From positions 1 through 49,881 of the forward strand of contig CAJUTC010000025.1 of NCBI GenBank assembly GCA_910589195.1: a stretch of 49,881 nucleotides of DNA. Reading direction: 5' to 3'. Origin of the DNA: an uncultured Lachnospiraceae bacterium. GTDB lineage: Bacteria > Bacillota > Clostridia > Lachnospirales > Lachnospiraceae. Below the pieces are notes generated by a model that searched no databases, was not told where the DNA came from, and saw only the letters and a list, made by a program, of their open reading frames with translations. The position numbers and the translations under genes were made by a program. Below are positions 17,745 through 26,739 of the stretch, in pieces (the first letter of the stretch is position 1; the number at the start of each line of letters is the position of its first letter).

Positions 17745-19415
17745 TTACACTTCCATAATAATCGGGAGAATCATAGGATTCCGCTTCATCCGCTTCCACA
17801 AAAAGTCGCTTAAATGATCTTTAATTTCATTCTTAATCTTGCCCCAATCGCTTACATGCCGGTTTAAACAGTCGCTTACCGCCTCATCTACTACCCGCTT
17901 TGCCTCTTCCAGCAGATCTTCCGATTCTCTCACATATACAAAACCCCTGGATACAATGTCAGGCCCTGCCAAAAGCTGATTGCTGTATTTTTCTAATGTG
18001 AGCACTACCACAATAATACCGTTCTGTGCCAGGTTCTGACGGTCACGAAGGACGATATTTCCCACATCGCCTACTCCAAGGCCATCCACTAAAATAGAGC
18101 CTGCCGGAACATGCCCGGTTATCTGGCCCTTTTCTTCATTAATCTCCAAAATATCTCCGGAATTAATCATCAGGATATTTTCTTTGGGAATTCCCACTGC
18201 CTGGGCCAAGGTTGCCTGGGTCATACGGTGACGGTATTCCCCATGGATCGGAACGGAGTATTTGGGATGTACTAGGGAATAAATCAGTTTAATTTCCTCC
18301 TGGCAGGCATGGCCAGATACATGGGTATCTTGGAATATCACCTCTGCCCCTTTCATAGACAGTTCATTAATTACTTTTGCTACTGCTTTTTCATTGCCTG
18401 GAATAGGGGTTGAGCTTAAAATAATCACATCATTTGGGGTAATGGAAACCTTTTTATGGATGGAAGAAGCCATCCTGGAAAGGGCAGCCATGGATTCCCC
18501 CTGGCTTCCTGTAGTAATTAATACGGTCTTTTCCGGCGGATAATTTTTAAGCTGCTCGATTTCAATTAAGGTTCCTTCCGGGATTTTAATATATCCTAAT
18601 TCGCTTGCCGTGCCGATTACATTTACCATGCTGCGGCCTTCCACTACAGCTTTCCTTCCGTATTTATAAGCAGAATTAATAATCTGCTGTACCCGGTCCA
18701 CATTCGAAGCAAAGGTGGCGACAATAATCCGCTTATTCTGATGATCCGCAAATATGGAATCAAAGGTTTTCCCTACCGTCCGCTCGGATGCCGTAAACCC
18801 GCCCCGAATCGCATTGGTACTGTCGCATAATAAGGCTAATACCCCTTTTCTTCCCAGTTCCGCAAACCGCTGCAAATCAATGGAATCCCCAAATACCGGG
18901 GTATAGTCAATTTTAAAGTCTCCTGTATGGACAATCACCCCTGCCGGTGAAAAGATCGCCAGCGCTGACGCATCTGCAATGCTGTGGTTGGTTTTAATAA
19001 ACTCAACACGGAAGCATCCTAGATTCACAGACTGGCCATGTTTAATCACCTTCCGCCGGGTGGTCTTTAACATATTGGTTTCTTTCAGTTTATTCTCAAT
19101 TAACGCAATCGTAAGCCTTGTACCATATACTGGTACGTTTAATTCCTTTAACACATATGGCAGGGCGCCTATGTGATCTTCATGCCCATGGGTAATCACA
19201 AACCCTTTTACTTTATCAATGTTTTGTTTTAAATAAGTTACATCCGGGATCACCAGGTCAATGCCTAACATATCGTCAGTTGGAAATGCCAGTCCACAAT
19301 CTACAATAATAATACTGTCCTGGCATTCAAAGGCCGTTATGTTCATCCCTACCTGCTCCAATCCGCCTAATGGGATAATTTTCACGGTCTCATTTTTTTT
19401 GTCTTTTCCTTTCAA
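17745..19415 (-). CDS. rnj: Ribonuclease J
   Basis: A 556-residue metallo-beta-lactamase/beta-CASP ribonuclease for mRNA decay and rRNA maturation. The zinc motif is THGHEDHIGALPY, with VHTGDFKIDYTP and the later GEYRHRMTQA also typical. The C-terminal domain includes DGLGVGDVGNIVLRDRQ and SRGFVYVRESEDLLEEA. A TTG at 19415 with GGAGG 7 nt upstream is the best start; the frame is open further upstream, but that part is not family-like. The start lies 43 bp after the DUF1292 stop. The gap to the next gene is 142 bp with no clear terminator. Confidence 0.95.
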   Translation of the reverse strand: MKGKDKKNETVKIIPLGGLEQVGMNITAFECQDSIIIVDCGLAFPTDDMLGIDLVIPDVTYLKQNIDKVKGFVITHGHEDHIGALPYVLKELNVPVYGTRLTIALIENKLKETNMLKTTRRKVIKHGQSVNLGCFRVEFIKTNHSIADASALAIFSPAGVIVHTGDFKIDYTPVFGDSIDLQRFAELGRKGVLALLCDSTNAIRGGFTASERTVGKTFDSIFADHQNKRIIVATFASNVDRVQQIINSAYKYGRKAVVEGRSMVNVIGTASELGYIKIPEGTLIEIEQLKNYPPEKTVLITTGSQGESMAALSRMASSIHKKVSITPNDVIILSSTPIPGNEKAVAKVINELSMKGAEVIFQDTHVSGHACQEEIKLIYSLVHPKYSVPIHGEYRHRMTQATLAQAVGIPKENILMINSGDILEINEEKGQITGHVPAGSILVDGLGVGDVGNIVLRDRQNLAQNGIIVVVLTLEKYSNQLLAGPDIVSRGFVYVRESEDLLEEAKRVVDEAVSDCLNRHVSDWGKIKNEIKDHLSDFLWKRMKRNPMILPIIMEV

Positions 19416-19458
19416 GTTCTTACCTCCGTTTTTTCTTTCCCCGGCACTCCTACTGAAA

Positions 19459-19737
19459 TCACATCTGAAGCTCCACGTCGGCATCTTCCAAAAGCCGGGT
19501 AAAGATCTCAAATAAATCACTTAATTCTTGTTCGTCCTCTACAAACCGGTAGACAGCCTCTGCTTCTTCTGCTTTTGAAGTATCCTTCAGGATATAGCAT
19601 GCCCCGTCCGCATCCTCATCCTCTTCATCTGTAACCAGCAGGTAATTCATCCCATTAATTCTGGTTTCTTCCAGCACAAAAAAATCAACAAATTCCCCCT
19701 CATCCGTTTGGAGGGTTATTTTCTCTTCGTTATTCAT
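19459..19737 (-). CDS. DUF1292 protein (YrzB family)
   Basis: A 92-residue acidic protein: MNNEEKITLQTDEGEFVDFFVLEE, then NYLLVTDEED and YRFVEDEQELSDLFEIF. This is the usual pattern of DUF1292, a family of unknown function found between ruvX and downstream genes in many Firmicutes. I chose the ATG at 19737 because AGGAGA lies upstream and it overlaps the end of ruvX by 8 bp (ATGAATAA). Confidence 0.9.
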   Translation of the reverse strand: MNNEEKITLQTDEGEFVDFFVLEETRINGMNYLLVTDEEDEDADGACYILKDTSKAEEAEAVYRFVEDEQELSDLFEIFTRLLEDADVELQM

Positions 19738-20164
19738 AAGCTTTTCTCCTGTTTGCATCCAAATAGTTTTGTAAGATGAAGACTGCCGCAATCTTATCAA
19801 TCACACGTTTCCGGTTTTCCCTCCGGACTCCGCTTTCCATCAGGGCGCGCTCTGCCGATACAGTGCTGAGCCGCTCGTCCCATAAAACCACCGGAAGCTG
19901 GCTGCGCCTTTCCAGCATCTCCTTAAATTCCCGAGTCTTTTCCGCACGTTCCCCTTCCGTATTGTTCATATTCTTAGGATACCCCAAAACAATCGCTGTA
20001 ACCTGGTATTCCCCAATCAATTCCTCAATACGGGCGCAGGTCTGCCGAAGCTTATTCTCACTCTTCCGGGTAATGGTTTCCACGCCCTGGGCGGTAATTC
20101 CCAGCTCATCGCTTACTGCTACCCCTACGGTTTTGGAACCGTAATCCAACCCAAGTATCCGCAT
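19730..20164 (-). CDS. ruvX: RuvX/YqgF-type putative nuclease
   Basis: A 144-residue RNase H-like protein starting RILGLDYGSKTVGVAVSDELG, with LGYPKNMNNTEGERAE and LWDERLSTVSAERAL. The acidic residues of the active site (Asp in LDYGS, Glu in WDERLST, Asp near the end in KRVIDKIAA) are in place. The family is linked to pre-16S rRNA 5' end processing and was first named as a Holliday junction resolvase. The second of two adjacent ATGs (20164) has the better spacing to GGAGG. It overlaps the DUF1292 gene by 8 bp. Confidence 0.94.
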   Translation of the reverse strand: MRILGLDYGSKTVGVAVSDELGITAQGVETITRKSENKLRQTCARIEELIGEYQVTAIVLGYPKNMNNTEGERAEKTREFKEMLERRSQLPVVLWDERLSTVSAERALMESGVRRENRKRVIDKIAAVFILQNYLDANRRKAYE

Positions 20165-20278
20165 CATTTTCCTCCAAATTCACCCACAACAAAACCAGTT
20201 GACAAATGCCAACTGATTCCATCTCCCCCTATCCAGGCAAAGGCTTCGGTCCAATGCCTTTTTCTCTTAACCGTCCAA

Positions 20279-20545
20279 TTACCGTTTCAGCTTTGTATCA
20301 ATATATACCGCCATCATTTCTTCCAAAAGCTCATCCCGCTCAACCTTCATGATCAAACTTCTGGCGTTCTTGTGGCTGGTAATATACGTTGGATCCCCCG
20401 ACATAATATAGCCGACAATCTGATTCACAGGGTTATACCCTTTCTCCGTCAGGGCAATATAAACCTGTTCCAGGACTTGCGCCGCATTTGCTGTATTCTG
20501 CTGGAAAGTTATAAACTGTGTATCATACATATCGCCCATCTTCAT
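20279..20545 (-). CDS. ireB: IreB family regulatory phosphoprotein (DUF965)
   Basis: An 88-residue protein with the family signature DTQFITFQ, QVYIALTEKGYNPVNQIVGYIMSGDPTYITSH and ARSLIMKVERDELLEEM. In enterococci IreB is a target of the PASTA kinase IreK and influences cephalosporin tolerance. Its position just before ruvX is conserved in Firmicutes. The exact start is uncertain: GTG 20548, ATG 20545 and ATG 20539 are all within reach of AAGGA. Confidence 0.93.
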   Translation of the reverse strand: MKMGDMYDTQFITFQQNTANAAQVLEQVYIALTEKGYNPVNQIVGYIMSGDPTYITSHKNARSLIMKVERDELLEEMMAVYIDTKLKR

Positions 20546-20615
20546 CACGTCCTTATCACTATTCTATCTTATTCTAAACCATAAATGCCGTTTCGGCAAG
20601 AACATATTTCTTGTT

Positions 20616-21968
20616 TTACCCTATTTTTCCGTTTTTCGGTATTAATTCTATTATTTCAGGGGCAAGCATTTGTTTTCCATATCCTTCCAAAACTTTCCCC
20701 TTCCAGTCCTGCAAATACTCTTCGCTGACTGCCATTTTCACATACTCTTTGGTGTAGCCAGTTACATAAGGTTTTCCATTAATTTCCATCACTTCTTCCA
20801 GAAGCACCTGGTTTGGCCGTTCTAAAAAACGTTTTCGATATTCCAGGGACATTCTGTTTTCTAAATCGATCAGCACATCACTGCGCATGCCCTTAACAGA
20901 CTCCAAAACCTGATCCGGCATGGAGGCGGCCCTGGTTCCTCCCCGCCTGGAATATTTAAAAACATGCATCTCGTAAAAATGGACACGCTCTAAAAATTCC
21001 CTGGTTATTTCAAACTCTTCCTCCGTTTCCCCGGGAAACCCTACTATTACATCGGTAGTAATCGCAGGATCGGAAAACACTTCTCTTAAAATCTCACACC
21101 GCTCCAGGTATTCTTTTGGAGTATAATGGCGGTTCATCCGTTTTAACGTAGCTTCACAACCGCTTTGCAGGGACAGATGGAAGTGGTGGCAGACTTTGGG
21201 AAGCCGCGCCAATTGATTGACAAAGTCCCTGGTTATAATCCGCGGCTCTAACGATCCAAGGCGGATCCGCTCCACTCCTTTTATTTCATGGATGGACTGG
21301 ATTAATTCCAGCAAGGCCGGGGAATGATCTTCTGTCAAATCGATTCCGTAAGAGCTTAAATGGATTCCCGTGAGCACTACCTCTTTACAGCCTGACTCTG
21401 CTAACACATTTACTTCCTGTAGTACCGCTTCCGGCTTACGGCTCCTCACCCGCCCCCTAGTATACGGGATAATGCAGTAGCTGCAAAATTGATTGCATCC
21501 ATCCTGGACTTTCAGCATGGCCCGGGTGTGTTGGGAAACCTTGGAAATGGAAAGATCTTCATATTCTTTCGTCCCGCCAATATCAAGCATATGGATATGC
21601 TGACCAGATTCCTGTTCTGCCTTCTTAAAGTGTTCTTCTAAAATAGAAACAATTTCCTTTTTCTGGTTGTTCCCAACAATGATGTCTACGGCTCCATCCT
21701 GCTCCAGCTCTTGGCAGGCTGCCTGCACGTAACACCCTGCCGCCACGATCACAGCCTCCTGGTTTTTCGCTCTGGCCCGGTGAAGCATTTGCCTGGACTT
21801 TTTATCTGCCACATTTGTGACGGAGCAGGTATTCACAATACATACGTCAGCCGGTTCCCCAAATGGCACAATCTGGTATCCGGCTTTCTCCAAAAGCTGC
21901 CGCATTGCTTCCGTTTCATAGGCATTTACCTTACATCCCAGATTATGCAGCGATGCTTTTCTTTTCAT
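20616..21968 (-). CDS. mtaB: tRNA t6A37 methylthiotransferase MtaB
   Basis: A 450-residue radical-SAM enzyme converting t6A37 to ms2t6A37 in tRNA. The N-terminal MTTase domain shows NLGCKVNAYETEAM and VNTCSVTNVADKKSRQ. The radical-SAM cluster is CNQFCSYCIIPYTRGRVRSR. The C-terminal TRAM region includes NGKPYVTGYTKEYVKM. LGCKVNxxE rather than LGCxxN plus DIPT features separates it from MiaB and RimO. The ATG follows GGAG. It starts the leftward block and is divergent from the HPr-like gene. Confidence 0.95.
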   Translation of the reverse strand: MKRKASLHNLGCKVNAYETEAMRQLLEKAGYQIVPFGEPADVCIVNTCSVTNVADKKSRQMLHRARAKNQEAVIVAAGCYVQAACQELEQDGAVDIIVGNNQKKEIVSILEEHFKKAEQESGQHIHMLDIGGTKEYEDLSISKVSQHTRAMLKVQDGCNQFCSYCIIPYTRGRVRSRKPEAVLQEVNVLAESGCKEVVLTGIHLSSYGIDLTEDHSPALLELIQSIHEIKGVERIRLGSLEPRIITRDFVNQLARLPKVCHHFHLSLQSGCEATLKRMNRHYTPKEYLERCEILREVFSDPAITTDVIVGFPGETEEEFEITREFLERVHFYEMHVFKYSRRGGTRAASMPDQVLESVKGMRSDVLIDLENRMSLEYRKRFLERPNQVLLEEVMEINGKPYVTGYTKEYVKMAVSEEYLQDWKGKVLEGYGKQMLAPEIIELIPKNGKIG

Positions 21969-22002
21969 ACAAAATTCTCCAATCTTTTATGCAAACTCAC
22001 TA

Positions 22003-22031
22003 TTGACTTTTCCCTGCTATCTCTGTAGTAT
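22003..22031 (+). promoter_or_regulatory. Sigma-A-type promoter of the HPr-like gene
   Basis: TTGACT (22003-22008), a 17-bp spacer, and TAGTAT (22026-22031), about 55 bp upstream of the ATG at 22087. Confidence 0.7.
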
Positions 22032-22086
22032 GGAATTAAGGTAAACAACATATCCTACACAATACATACCTTAAGGAGGCATTCAC

Positions 22087-22320
22087 ATGAAGACAGTTCG
22101 CATTTCTTTAAATTCCATTGACAAGGTTAAATCATTTGTAAATGATTTAACCAAATTTGCAGTGGATTTTGACTTAGTATCCGGAAGATATGTGATTGAT
22201 GCAAAATCTATCATGGGCATCTTCAGTTTGGATCTGTCCAAGCCAATTGATTTAAATATTCATGCTGAAAATGGAATCGATGAAATCTTAAACACACTGG
22301 CTCCCTATATTATCCAGTAG
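22087..22320 (+). CDS. HPr-family protein without the active-site His
   Basis: A 77-residue protein with the HPr fold pattern: MKTVRISLNSIDKVKSFV, VDFDLVSGRYVIDAKSIMGIFSLDLSKPIDLNI and a C-terminal helix. In true HPr the first helix begins GIHARPA with phospho-accepting His15. Here the aligned residues are SIDKVKS, so PEP-dependent phosphotransfer is not expected. The second site is kept as KSIMG (Ser41, equal to Ser46 of HPr), the target of HPr kinase. It is therefore more Crh-like, with a possible regulatory role. The gene is monocistronic, with a clear promoter, AAGGAGG and a terminator. Confidence 0.85.
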   Translation: MKTVRISLNSIDKVKSFVNDLTKFAVDFDLVSGRYVIDAKSIMGIFSLDLSKPIDLNIHAENGIDEILNTLAPYIIQ

Positions 22321-22401
22321 GCCACAGCTCGTCAAAGCGCCATTAGGGTCAACATAGCTGTTTTCTTTTTCTGCTATGATCCAGGTCAAACTGCTTCTAT
22401 T

Positions 22402-22433
22402 CCCCATGTAGGATTACATGGGGATATTTTTTC
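22402..22433 (+). terminator. Terminator of the HPr-like gene
   Basis: CCCCATGTA (22402-22410) and TACATGGGG (22415-22423) form a perfect 9-bp stem with a 4-nt loop, followed by ATATTTTTT. Confidence 0.9.
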
Positions 22434-22476
22434 CAGTTTTTTCACGGTTCAACCATTCATTATCATTGCCAGCTTT

Positions 22477-23658
22477 CTATTGGCACACCATGACTTCCGT
22501 GGTTTCCAGCGCAGTTTTTACCATTTCATCAATTTTTTCTGCTAATTTTCCCTCTGATCTATGAATCATGTTAAGATTCGGTTTTGTTACCGGATGCTTG
22601 GCGACAAAGATAGTGCAGCAATCCTCAAAGGGCTGGATTGAGGTTTCAAACGTTCCTATTTTCTCCGCAATATCCACAATTTCCTGTTTATCAAAGCCAA
22701 TCACCGGGCGGAACACAGGCATTGTGCAAACCTCATTGGTAGCTGCAAGGGACTGTACCGTCTGGGACGCCACCTGGCCAATACTTTCTCCAGTAATCAG
22801 GCTAAAGCACTTCTGCTTTTTAGCAATGGCTTCCGCAATCCGCATCATATAGCGGCGCATAATAATAGTTAGTTCCTCGTGTGGGCATTGGTCATAGATA
22901 TAAAGCTGGATCTCCGTAAAATTCACAATATGCAGCCGGATTGGCCCTGCATACCGGGAAACCAGCCTGGCTAGATCCATCACTTTTTCCTTGGCCCGAT
23001 CGCTGGTATAAGGAGGCGCATGGAAATATACGGCCTCAATAACAACCCCTCTTTTGGCTATCATGTAGCCTGCCACCGGACTGTCAATCCCTCCGGACAA
23101 TAGCAGCATCCCTCGCCCGTTCGTTCCCACTGGCATCCCGCCCGGTCCCGGAATTACCTGTGAGTACAGATTTACCTTGGTTCGAATTTCCACGTGAAGC
23201 ATAACCCGTGGATGATGTACATCTACCGAAAGTCCTGGATAAGCGCTTAAAATCGCCTCTCCCAAATCACAGTTAATCTCCTCGGAAGTTTTAGGGTACT
23301 GCTTATTGGCTCTTCTTGTATTTACTTTAAAGCTGAAATTCTTTTCCGGATATACCTGATCCAGATACTGAAGCACTTGAACTTGCAGGGAATCATAGCC
23401 TTCATCCTCTACCTGTACCATAGGGCATATGGCAGAGATTCCAAATACATGCTTTAGCGCTGCCACCACATCATCATACTCAAACGCTGACAGGGCATTT
23501 ACATAAATCCGCCCGGATTCTTTCGTTACCTCAAAATCACCTTCCACGCCTTTTAAAGCAAAACGGATCTGCTTTACCAAGGCATCCTCAAACATATAGC
23601 GGTTTTTCCCTTTTATTCCGATTTCCGCATATTTAATTAAAAATGACTGTGTATTCAT
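22477..23658 (-). CDS. thiI: tRNA 4-thiouridine synthase ThiI
   Basis: A 393-residue enzyme that adenylates U8 of tRNA and inserts sulfur. The N-terminal ferredoxin-like and THUMP domains (KYAEIGIKGKNR, then RANKQYPKTSEEIN and VMLHVEIR) are followed by the PP-loop LLSGGIDSPVAGYMIAKRG. The C-terminal rhodanese domain of E. coli ThiI is absent, as in most Firmicutes. The gene starts 3 bp after the cysteine desulfurase gene, fitting the pair in which the desulfurase supplies the sulfur directly. Confidence 0.96.
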   Translation of the reverse strand: MNTQSFLIKYAEIGIKGKNRYMFEDALVKQIRFALKGVEGDFEVTKESGRIYVNALSAFEYDDVVAALKHVFGISAICPMVQVEDEGYDSLQVQVLQYLDQVYPEKNFSFKVNTRRANKQYPKTSEEINCDLGEAILSAYPGLSVDVHHPRVMLHVEIRTKVNLYSQVIPGPGGMPVGTNGRGMLLLSGGIDSPVAGYMIAKRGVVIEAVYFHAPPYTSDRAKEKVMDLARLVSRYAGPIRLHIVNFTEIQLYIYDQCPHEELTIIMRRYMMRIAEAIAKKQKCFSLITGESIGQVASQTVQSLAATNEVCTMPVFRPVIGFDKQEIVDIAEKIGTFETSIQPFEDCCTIFVAKHPVTKPNLNMIHRSEGKLAEKIDEMVKTALETTEVMVCQ

Positions 23659-23661
23659 CTT

Positions 23662-24816
23662 TTATCCTCTCTGATACCTTCTAAGTACCGGAAGCAGTTC
23701 CTTCAGCATCTGGATGGTGTAGTCCAGTTGTTCCCTGGTGGTATCAATTCCCAGGCTAAATCGAAGGGTTGCATCCAGCAATTCTTTCTTTACCCCAATG
23801 GCTTTTAGGGTTCCGCTAAGCGCAGGATGGTTGGAAGAACAGGCAGAACCGCTGGACACATAGATCTGCTTGTCCTCAAGTCCATGGAGCAGGACTTCGC
23901 TGCGCACCCCCTGAAAACTGGCGCTGATAATCTGCGGGGCGCCCTCAAGACCCTTTTGACTGTTAATCGTTACTCCGCTGATTTCTTCCAGACAATCAAT
24001 AAAATAGTCTTTCAGCTCCACCATGCGCTTGATCCTCTCAGCAAACCCGGCTTCCATTTCTTTTGCCGCCACTCCAAGGCCTGCTATCCCCGGCACATTT
24101 TCCGTGCCAGATCGCATGCCCTTTTGCTGGCCGCCTCCATAAATCAACGGCTTTACCTTTACCTTTTCATTGATATAGAGAAACCCTACGCCCTTGGGAC
24201 CGTAAATTTTATGGCCGCTTACGCTCAGCAAATCAATTCCCTGCTTCTTAGGCCGGATCTCATACTTTCCGTAAGCCTGGATTGCGTCTGTATGAAAAAT
24301 AACAGAACTCTTTTTTTCTTTTACCAGCCGTCCGATTGCCTCTATAGGCTCCACTGCGCCAATTTCATTATTTACATACATGACTGAAACTAAAATGGTT
24401 TCCGGGCAAATGGCACTGGAAAGCTCTTCTAATGAAATATGGCCGTTTGCGTCCACATCCAGATAAGTCACCTGAAAGCCCTGGCTTTCTAAGTATGCCA
24501 GTGGCTGGTGCACTGAGGGATGCTCAATCCGGGTGGTGATGATGTGGTTTCCGGCCCTACGGTTTGCCATGGCTGCGCCGATTAATGCCATATTATTGGA
24601 TTCCGTTCCTCCTGAGGTAAACAAGATCTCTTTTTCCTGAACCCGGAGGGTTTTGGCTATTACAGATCTGGCCTCTTTCACGTAATGTTCTCCCTGGACT
24701 CCTTTCCGGTGTTTGGAGGAAGGGTTCCCATAATCCTCTGTCATTACTTGAACCATCTGCTCCTTAACCGAATCCAGGACTTTTGTGGTTGCCGCATGAT
24801 CTAAATATACTTCCAT
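23662..24816 (-). CDS. Cysteine desulfurase (NifS/IscS family)
   Basis: A 384-residue PLP enzyme that removes sulfur from cysteine as a persulfide. Visible parts are YLDHAATTKV, TSGGTESNNMA, the PLP lysine in SVSGHKIYGPKGVG, and the catalytic cysteine loop SSGSACSSNHPA. The short gap to thiI suggests a dedicated partner for 4-thiouridine formation (NifZ-like role in B. subtilis) rather than general Fe-S assembly; this is an inference from context, as no scaffold gene is next to it. Confidence 0.95.
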   Translation of the reverse strand: MEVYLDHAATTKVLDSVKEQMVQVMTEDYGNPSSKHRKGVQGEHYVKEARSVIAKTLRVQEKEILFTSGGTESNNMALIGAAMANRRAGNHIITTRIEHPSVHQPLAYLESQGFQVTYLDVDANGHISLEELSSAICPETILVSVMYVNNEIGAVEPIEAIGRLVKEKKSSVIFHTDAIQAYGKYEIRPKKQGIDLLSVSGHKIYGPKGVGFLYINEKVKVKPLIYGGGQQKGMRSGTENVPGIAGLGVAAKEMEAGFAERIKRMVELKDYFIDCLEEISGVTINSQKGLEGAPQIISASFQGVRSEVLLHGLEDKQIYVSSGSACSSNHPALSGTLKAIGVKKELLDATLRFSLGIDTTREQLDYTIQMLKELLPVLRRYQRG

Positions 24817-24832
24817 TTTAATCTTCTCCTGA

Positions 24833-25576
24833 TTATAAATCCACTTCTAGCTTCATCATGATAACAGAAAGCAGGGACAGTCCTGCTGTTTCCGTCCTTA
24901 AAATCCGTTTTCCAAGTGACACCGGGCAAACCCCTGCTTTTTTCGCAGCCTGGATCTCGCTTTCATCAAAACCGCCTTCCGGGCCGATGAATACGGCAAT
25001 CTTCTGGCCTGCTGAAAGCTTTAACAACTCTTTTTTTGTGCCTGCCATGCCATCCTCATGTTCATATGCAATCAGGCGGCTTTCGCAGACCTTTGCCTCC
25101 TCCAAAGCTTGTTCCAATGTTATAACATTGGATACCTGGGGAATCTGATTGCGCTTTGACTGCTCGGCTGCGCTTTTTGCAATGGCCTGCCAGCGTTTTA
25201 TCTTTCCCTCTTCCTTTTTTCCTTCCAGCTTTACCACGGTATATTTTGTTGCTACCGGCACAATCCGCATAGCCCCAAGTTCCACTGCTTTTTGGATAAT
25301 CAGTTCCATTTTATCATTTTTTGGCATTCCCTGGTAAAGGGTAATGGAAGCCGGAAGCTCTCTGCTTTTCATTTCCGTTTCCACAATCTCTGCCAAAATA
25401 CAAGTTTCATCTAATGAACCTACCTGGCAAATCCAGTTTCTTCCACAGCCATCGCTGATAGAAATCTCTTCTCCCGGCTTGATTCGGAGCACATGCTTCC
25501 CATGATTAACATCGGATCCGGTTATACGGATTTGCCTGTCTTCTACTTGTTCTGGTTTTACAAAAAAATGATGCAT
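24833..25576 (-). CDS. rsmE: 16S rRNA m3U1498 methyltransferase RsmE
   Basis: A 247-residue SPOUT methyltransferase. The N-terminal PUA-like part is HHFFVKPEQVEDRQIRITG. The trefoil-knot region shows QGMPKNDKMELIIQKAVELG, KSAAEQSKRNQIPQV, the SAM site FIGPEGGFDESEI, and SLGKRILRTETAGL. It modifies U1498 of 16S rRNA. It is 8 bp after prmA and 17 bp before the desulfurase gene, in one operon. Confidence 0.96.
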   Translation of the reverse strand: MHHFFVKPEQVEDRQIRITGSDVNHGKHVLRIKPGEEISISDGCGRNWICQVGSLDETCILAEIVETEMKSRELPASITLYQGMPKNDKMELIIQKAVELGAMRIVPVATKYTVVKLEGKKEEGKIKRWQAIAKSAAEQSKRNQIPQVSNVITLEQALEEAKVCESRLIAYEHEDGMAGTKKELLKLSAGQKIAVFIGPEGGFDESEIQAAKKAGVCPVSLGKRILRTETAGLSLLSVIMMKLEVDL

Positions 25577-25583
25577 ACCTTCC

Positions 25584-26540
25584 CTACCGTTTCCTGGCTG
25601 TTATACTGACCCACTCGCCCTGATAGAGCACCTCTACAACTTCAAACTGGTTATTTGCGGCAAATGCCGCCTTGACTTCCTCCTCCTTCAGGTTGATAAT
25701 ACCTGAAGTAATAAACACGCCGCCTGGTTTCAGATGGGCAGGGATTTCATTCTGAAGCAGGATAATCACAGGAGCTAAAATATTTGCCACTACAATATCA
25801 TATTTTTCATAGCCGGCCCAATCTTTGATTTCCTTTTCTTCTATAATATTGCCTTGCATTACATGAAAGTTTTCACCGGGAATGGAATTGGATTCCAGGT
25901 TTTCTCCAACCGCTGTAATTGCGTTTTCATCTAAATCCGTTCCCCATACTTCCTTTGCCCCCAGCTTTAAGGCAGCGATCCCTAAAATTCCACTGCCAGT
26001 GCCCACATCCAAAACCAGGCTTTCTTTAGTTACATACTGTTTAAGCTGCCGGATGCAAAGCTGGGTGGTTTCATGCATTCCTGTTCCGAATGCGGTTCCC
26101 GGATCAATTTGAATTAACATGTTATCCTGATACATTTCGGGAACAGGCTCCCACGTTGGCTTAATCAAAATATCGTCTACCAGAAAGGGTTTAAAATACT
26201 GTTTCCAGTTATTGATCCAGTCTACGTCCTCCGTTTCAGATACACAAATCCTGCGCTCTCCCACATCCACAAACGCCGAAAGCTCATCCAGGCCCTCCCG
26301 GACTTTTTGGAGTACTTCTTCCGGATCCTGATCCCCGTCAATGTAAAAATGGATCTTAGCCTTCCCATCGTCGGGCAGCAGCTCCGGAAGAATATCAATA
26401 AACATTCCCTTGGTTTCTTTTTCTGTTAAAGGGATATGATCCTCGATTTCAATTCCTTCAATGCCAATCTCATCCAACATACTGCTGATCAAATCCTCTG
26501 CCGCTGTAGTGGTAATAAGAGTAAATTTTTTCCATTTCAT
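25584..26540 (-). CDS. prmA: Ribosomal protein L11 methyltransferase PrmA
   Basis: A 318-residue SAM-dependent methyltransferase that methylates L11. The N-terminal L11-recognition part is KWKKFTLITTTAAEDLISSML. The core has the family signature QIDPGTAFGTGMHETTQLC, then LDVGTGSGILGIAALKLGA and the NILAPVI motif near 260. I chose the ATG at 26540; a TTG four codons upstream is possible. The prmA-rsmE order is common in Firmicutes. A consensus-like promoter and a palindrome lie upstream. Confidence 0.94.
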   Translation of the reverse strand: MKWKKFTLITTTAAEDLISSMLDEIGIEGIEIEDHIPLTEKETKGMFIDILPELLPDDGKAKIHFYIDGDQDPEEVLQKVREGLDELSAFVDVGERRICVSETEDVDWINNWKQYFKPFLVDDILIKPTWEPVPEMYQDNMLIQIDPGTAFGTGMHETTQLCIRQLKQYVTKESLVLDVGTGSGILGIAALKLGAKEVWGTDLDENAITAVGENLESNSIPGENFHVMQGNIIEEKEIKDWAGYEKYDIVVANILAPVIILLQNEIPAHLKPGGVFITSGIINLKEEEVKAAFAANNQFEVVEVLYQGEWVSITARKR

Positions 26541-26592
26541 AATATTATCCAATCCCTTTCAAAATCCCCGTATCATTAAAAATGTATTACCC

Positions 26593-26621
26593 ATCATAGC
26601 ACAGTTTTTTTCCGCTTTCAA
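26593..26621 (-). promoter_or_regulatory. Promoter of the prmA-rsmE-nifS-thiI operon
   Basis: On the minus strand TTGAAA (26621-26616), a 17-bp spacer, and TATGAT (26598-26593), about 50 bp upstream of prmA. Confidence 0.7.
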
Positions 26622-26628
26622 GCACACT

Positions 26629-26643
26629 GTAACAGGCTGTTAC
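26629..26643. promoter_or_regulatory. 15-bp palindrome upstream of the prmA promoter
   Basis: GTAACAGGCTGTTAC is a perfect dyad around a central G, starting 8 bp upstream of the -35 box of the prmA promoter. Its size and place suit an operator. The regulator is unknown. Confidence 0.5.
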
Positions 26644-26739
26644 GGTTTTTCAAAACTTTTTTAAAAAAAATTTCAAATCATTGCAATAAAAAAATGTTCT
26701 GGTGCATTAATCTATTGAACGGATGAAGATGTTATATTA

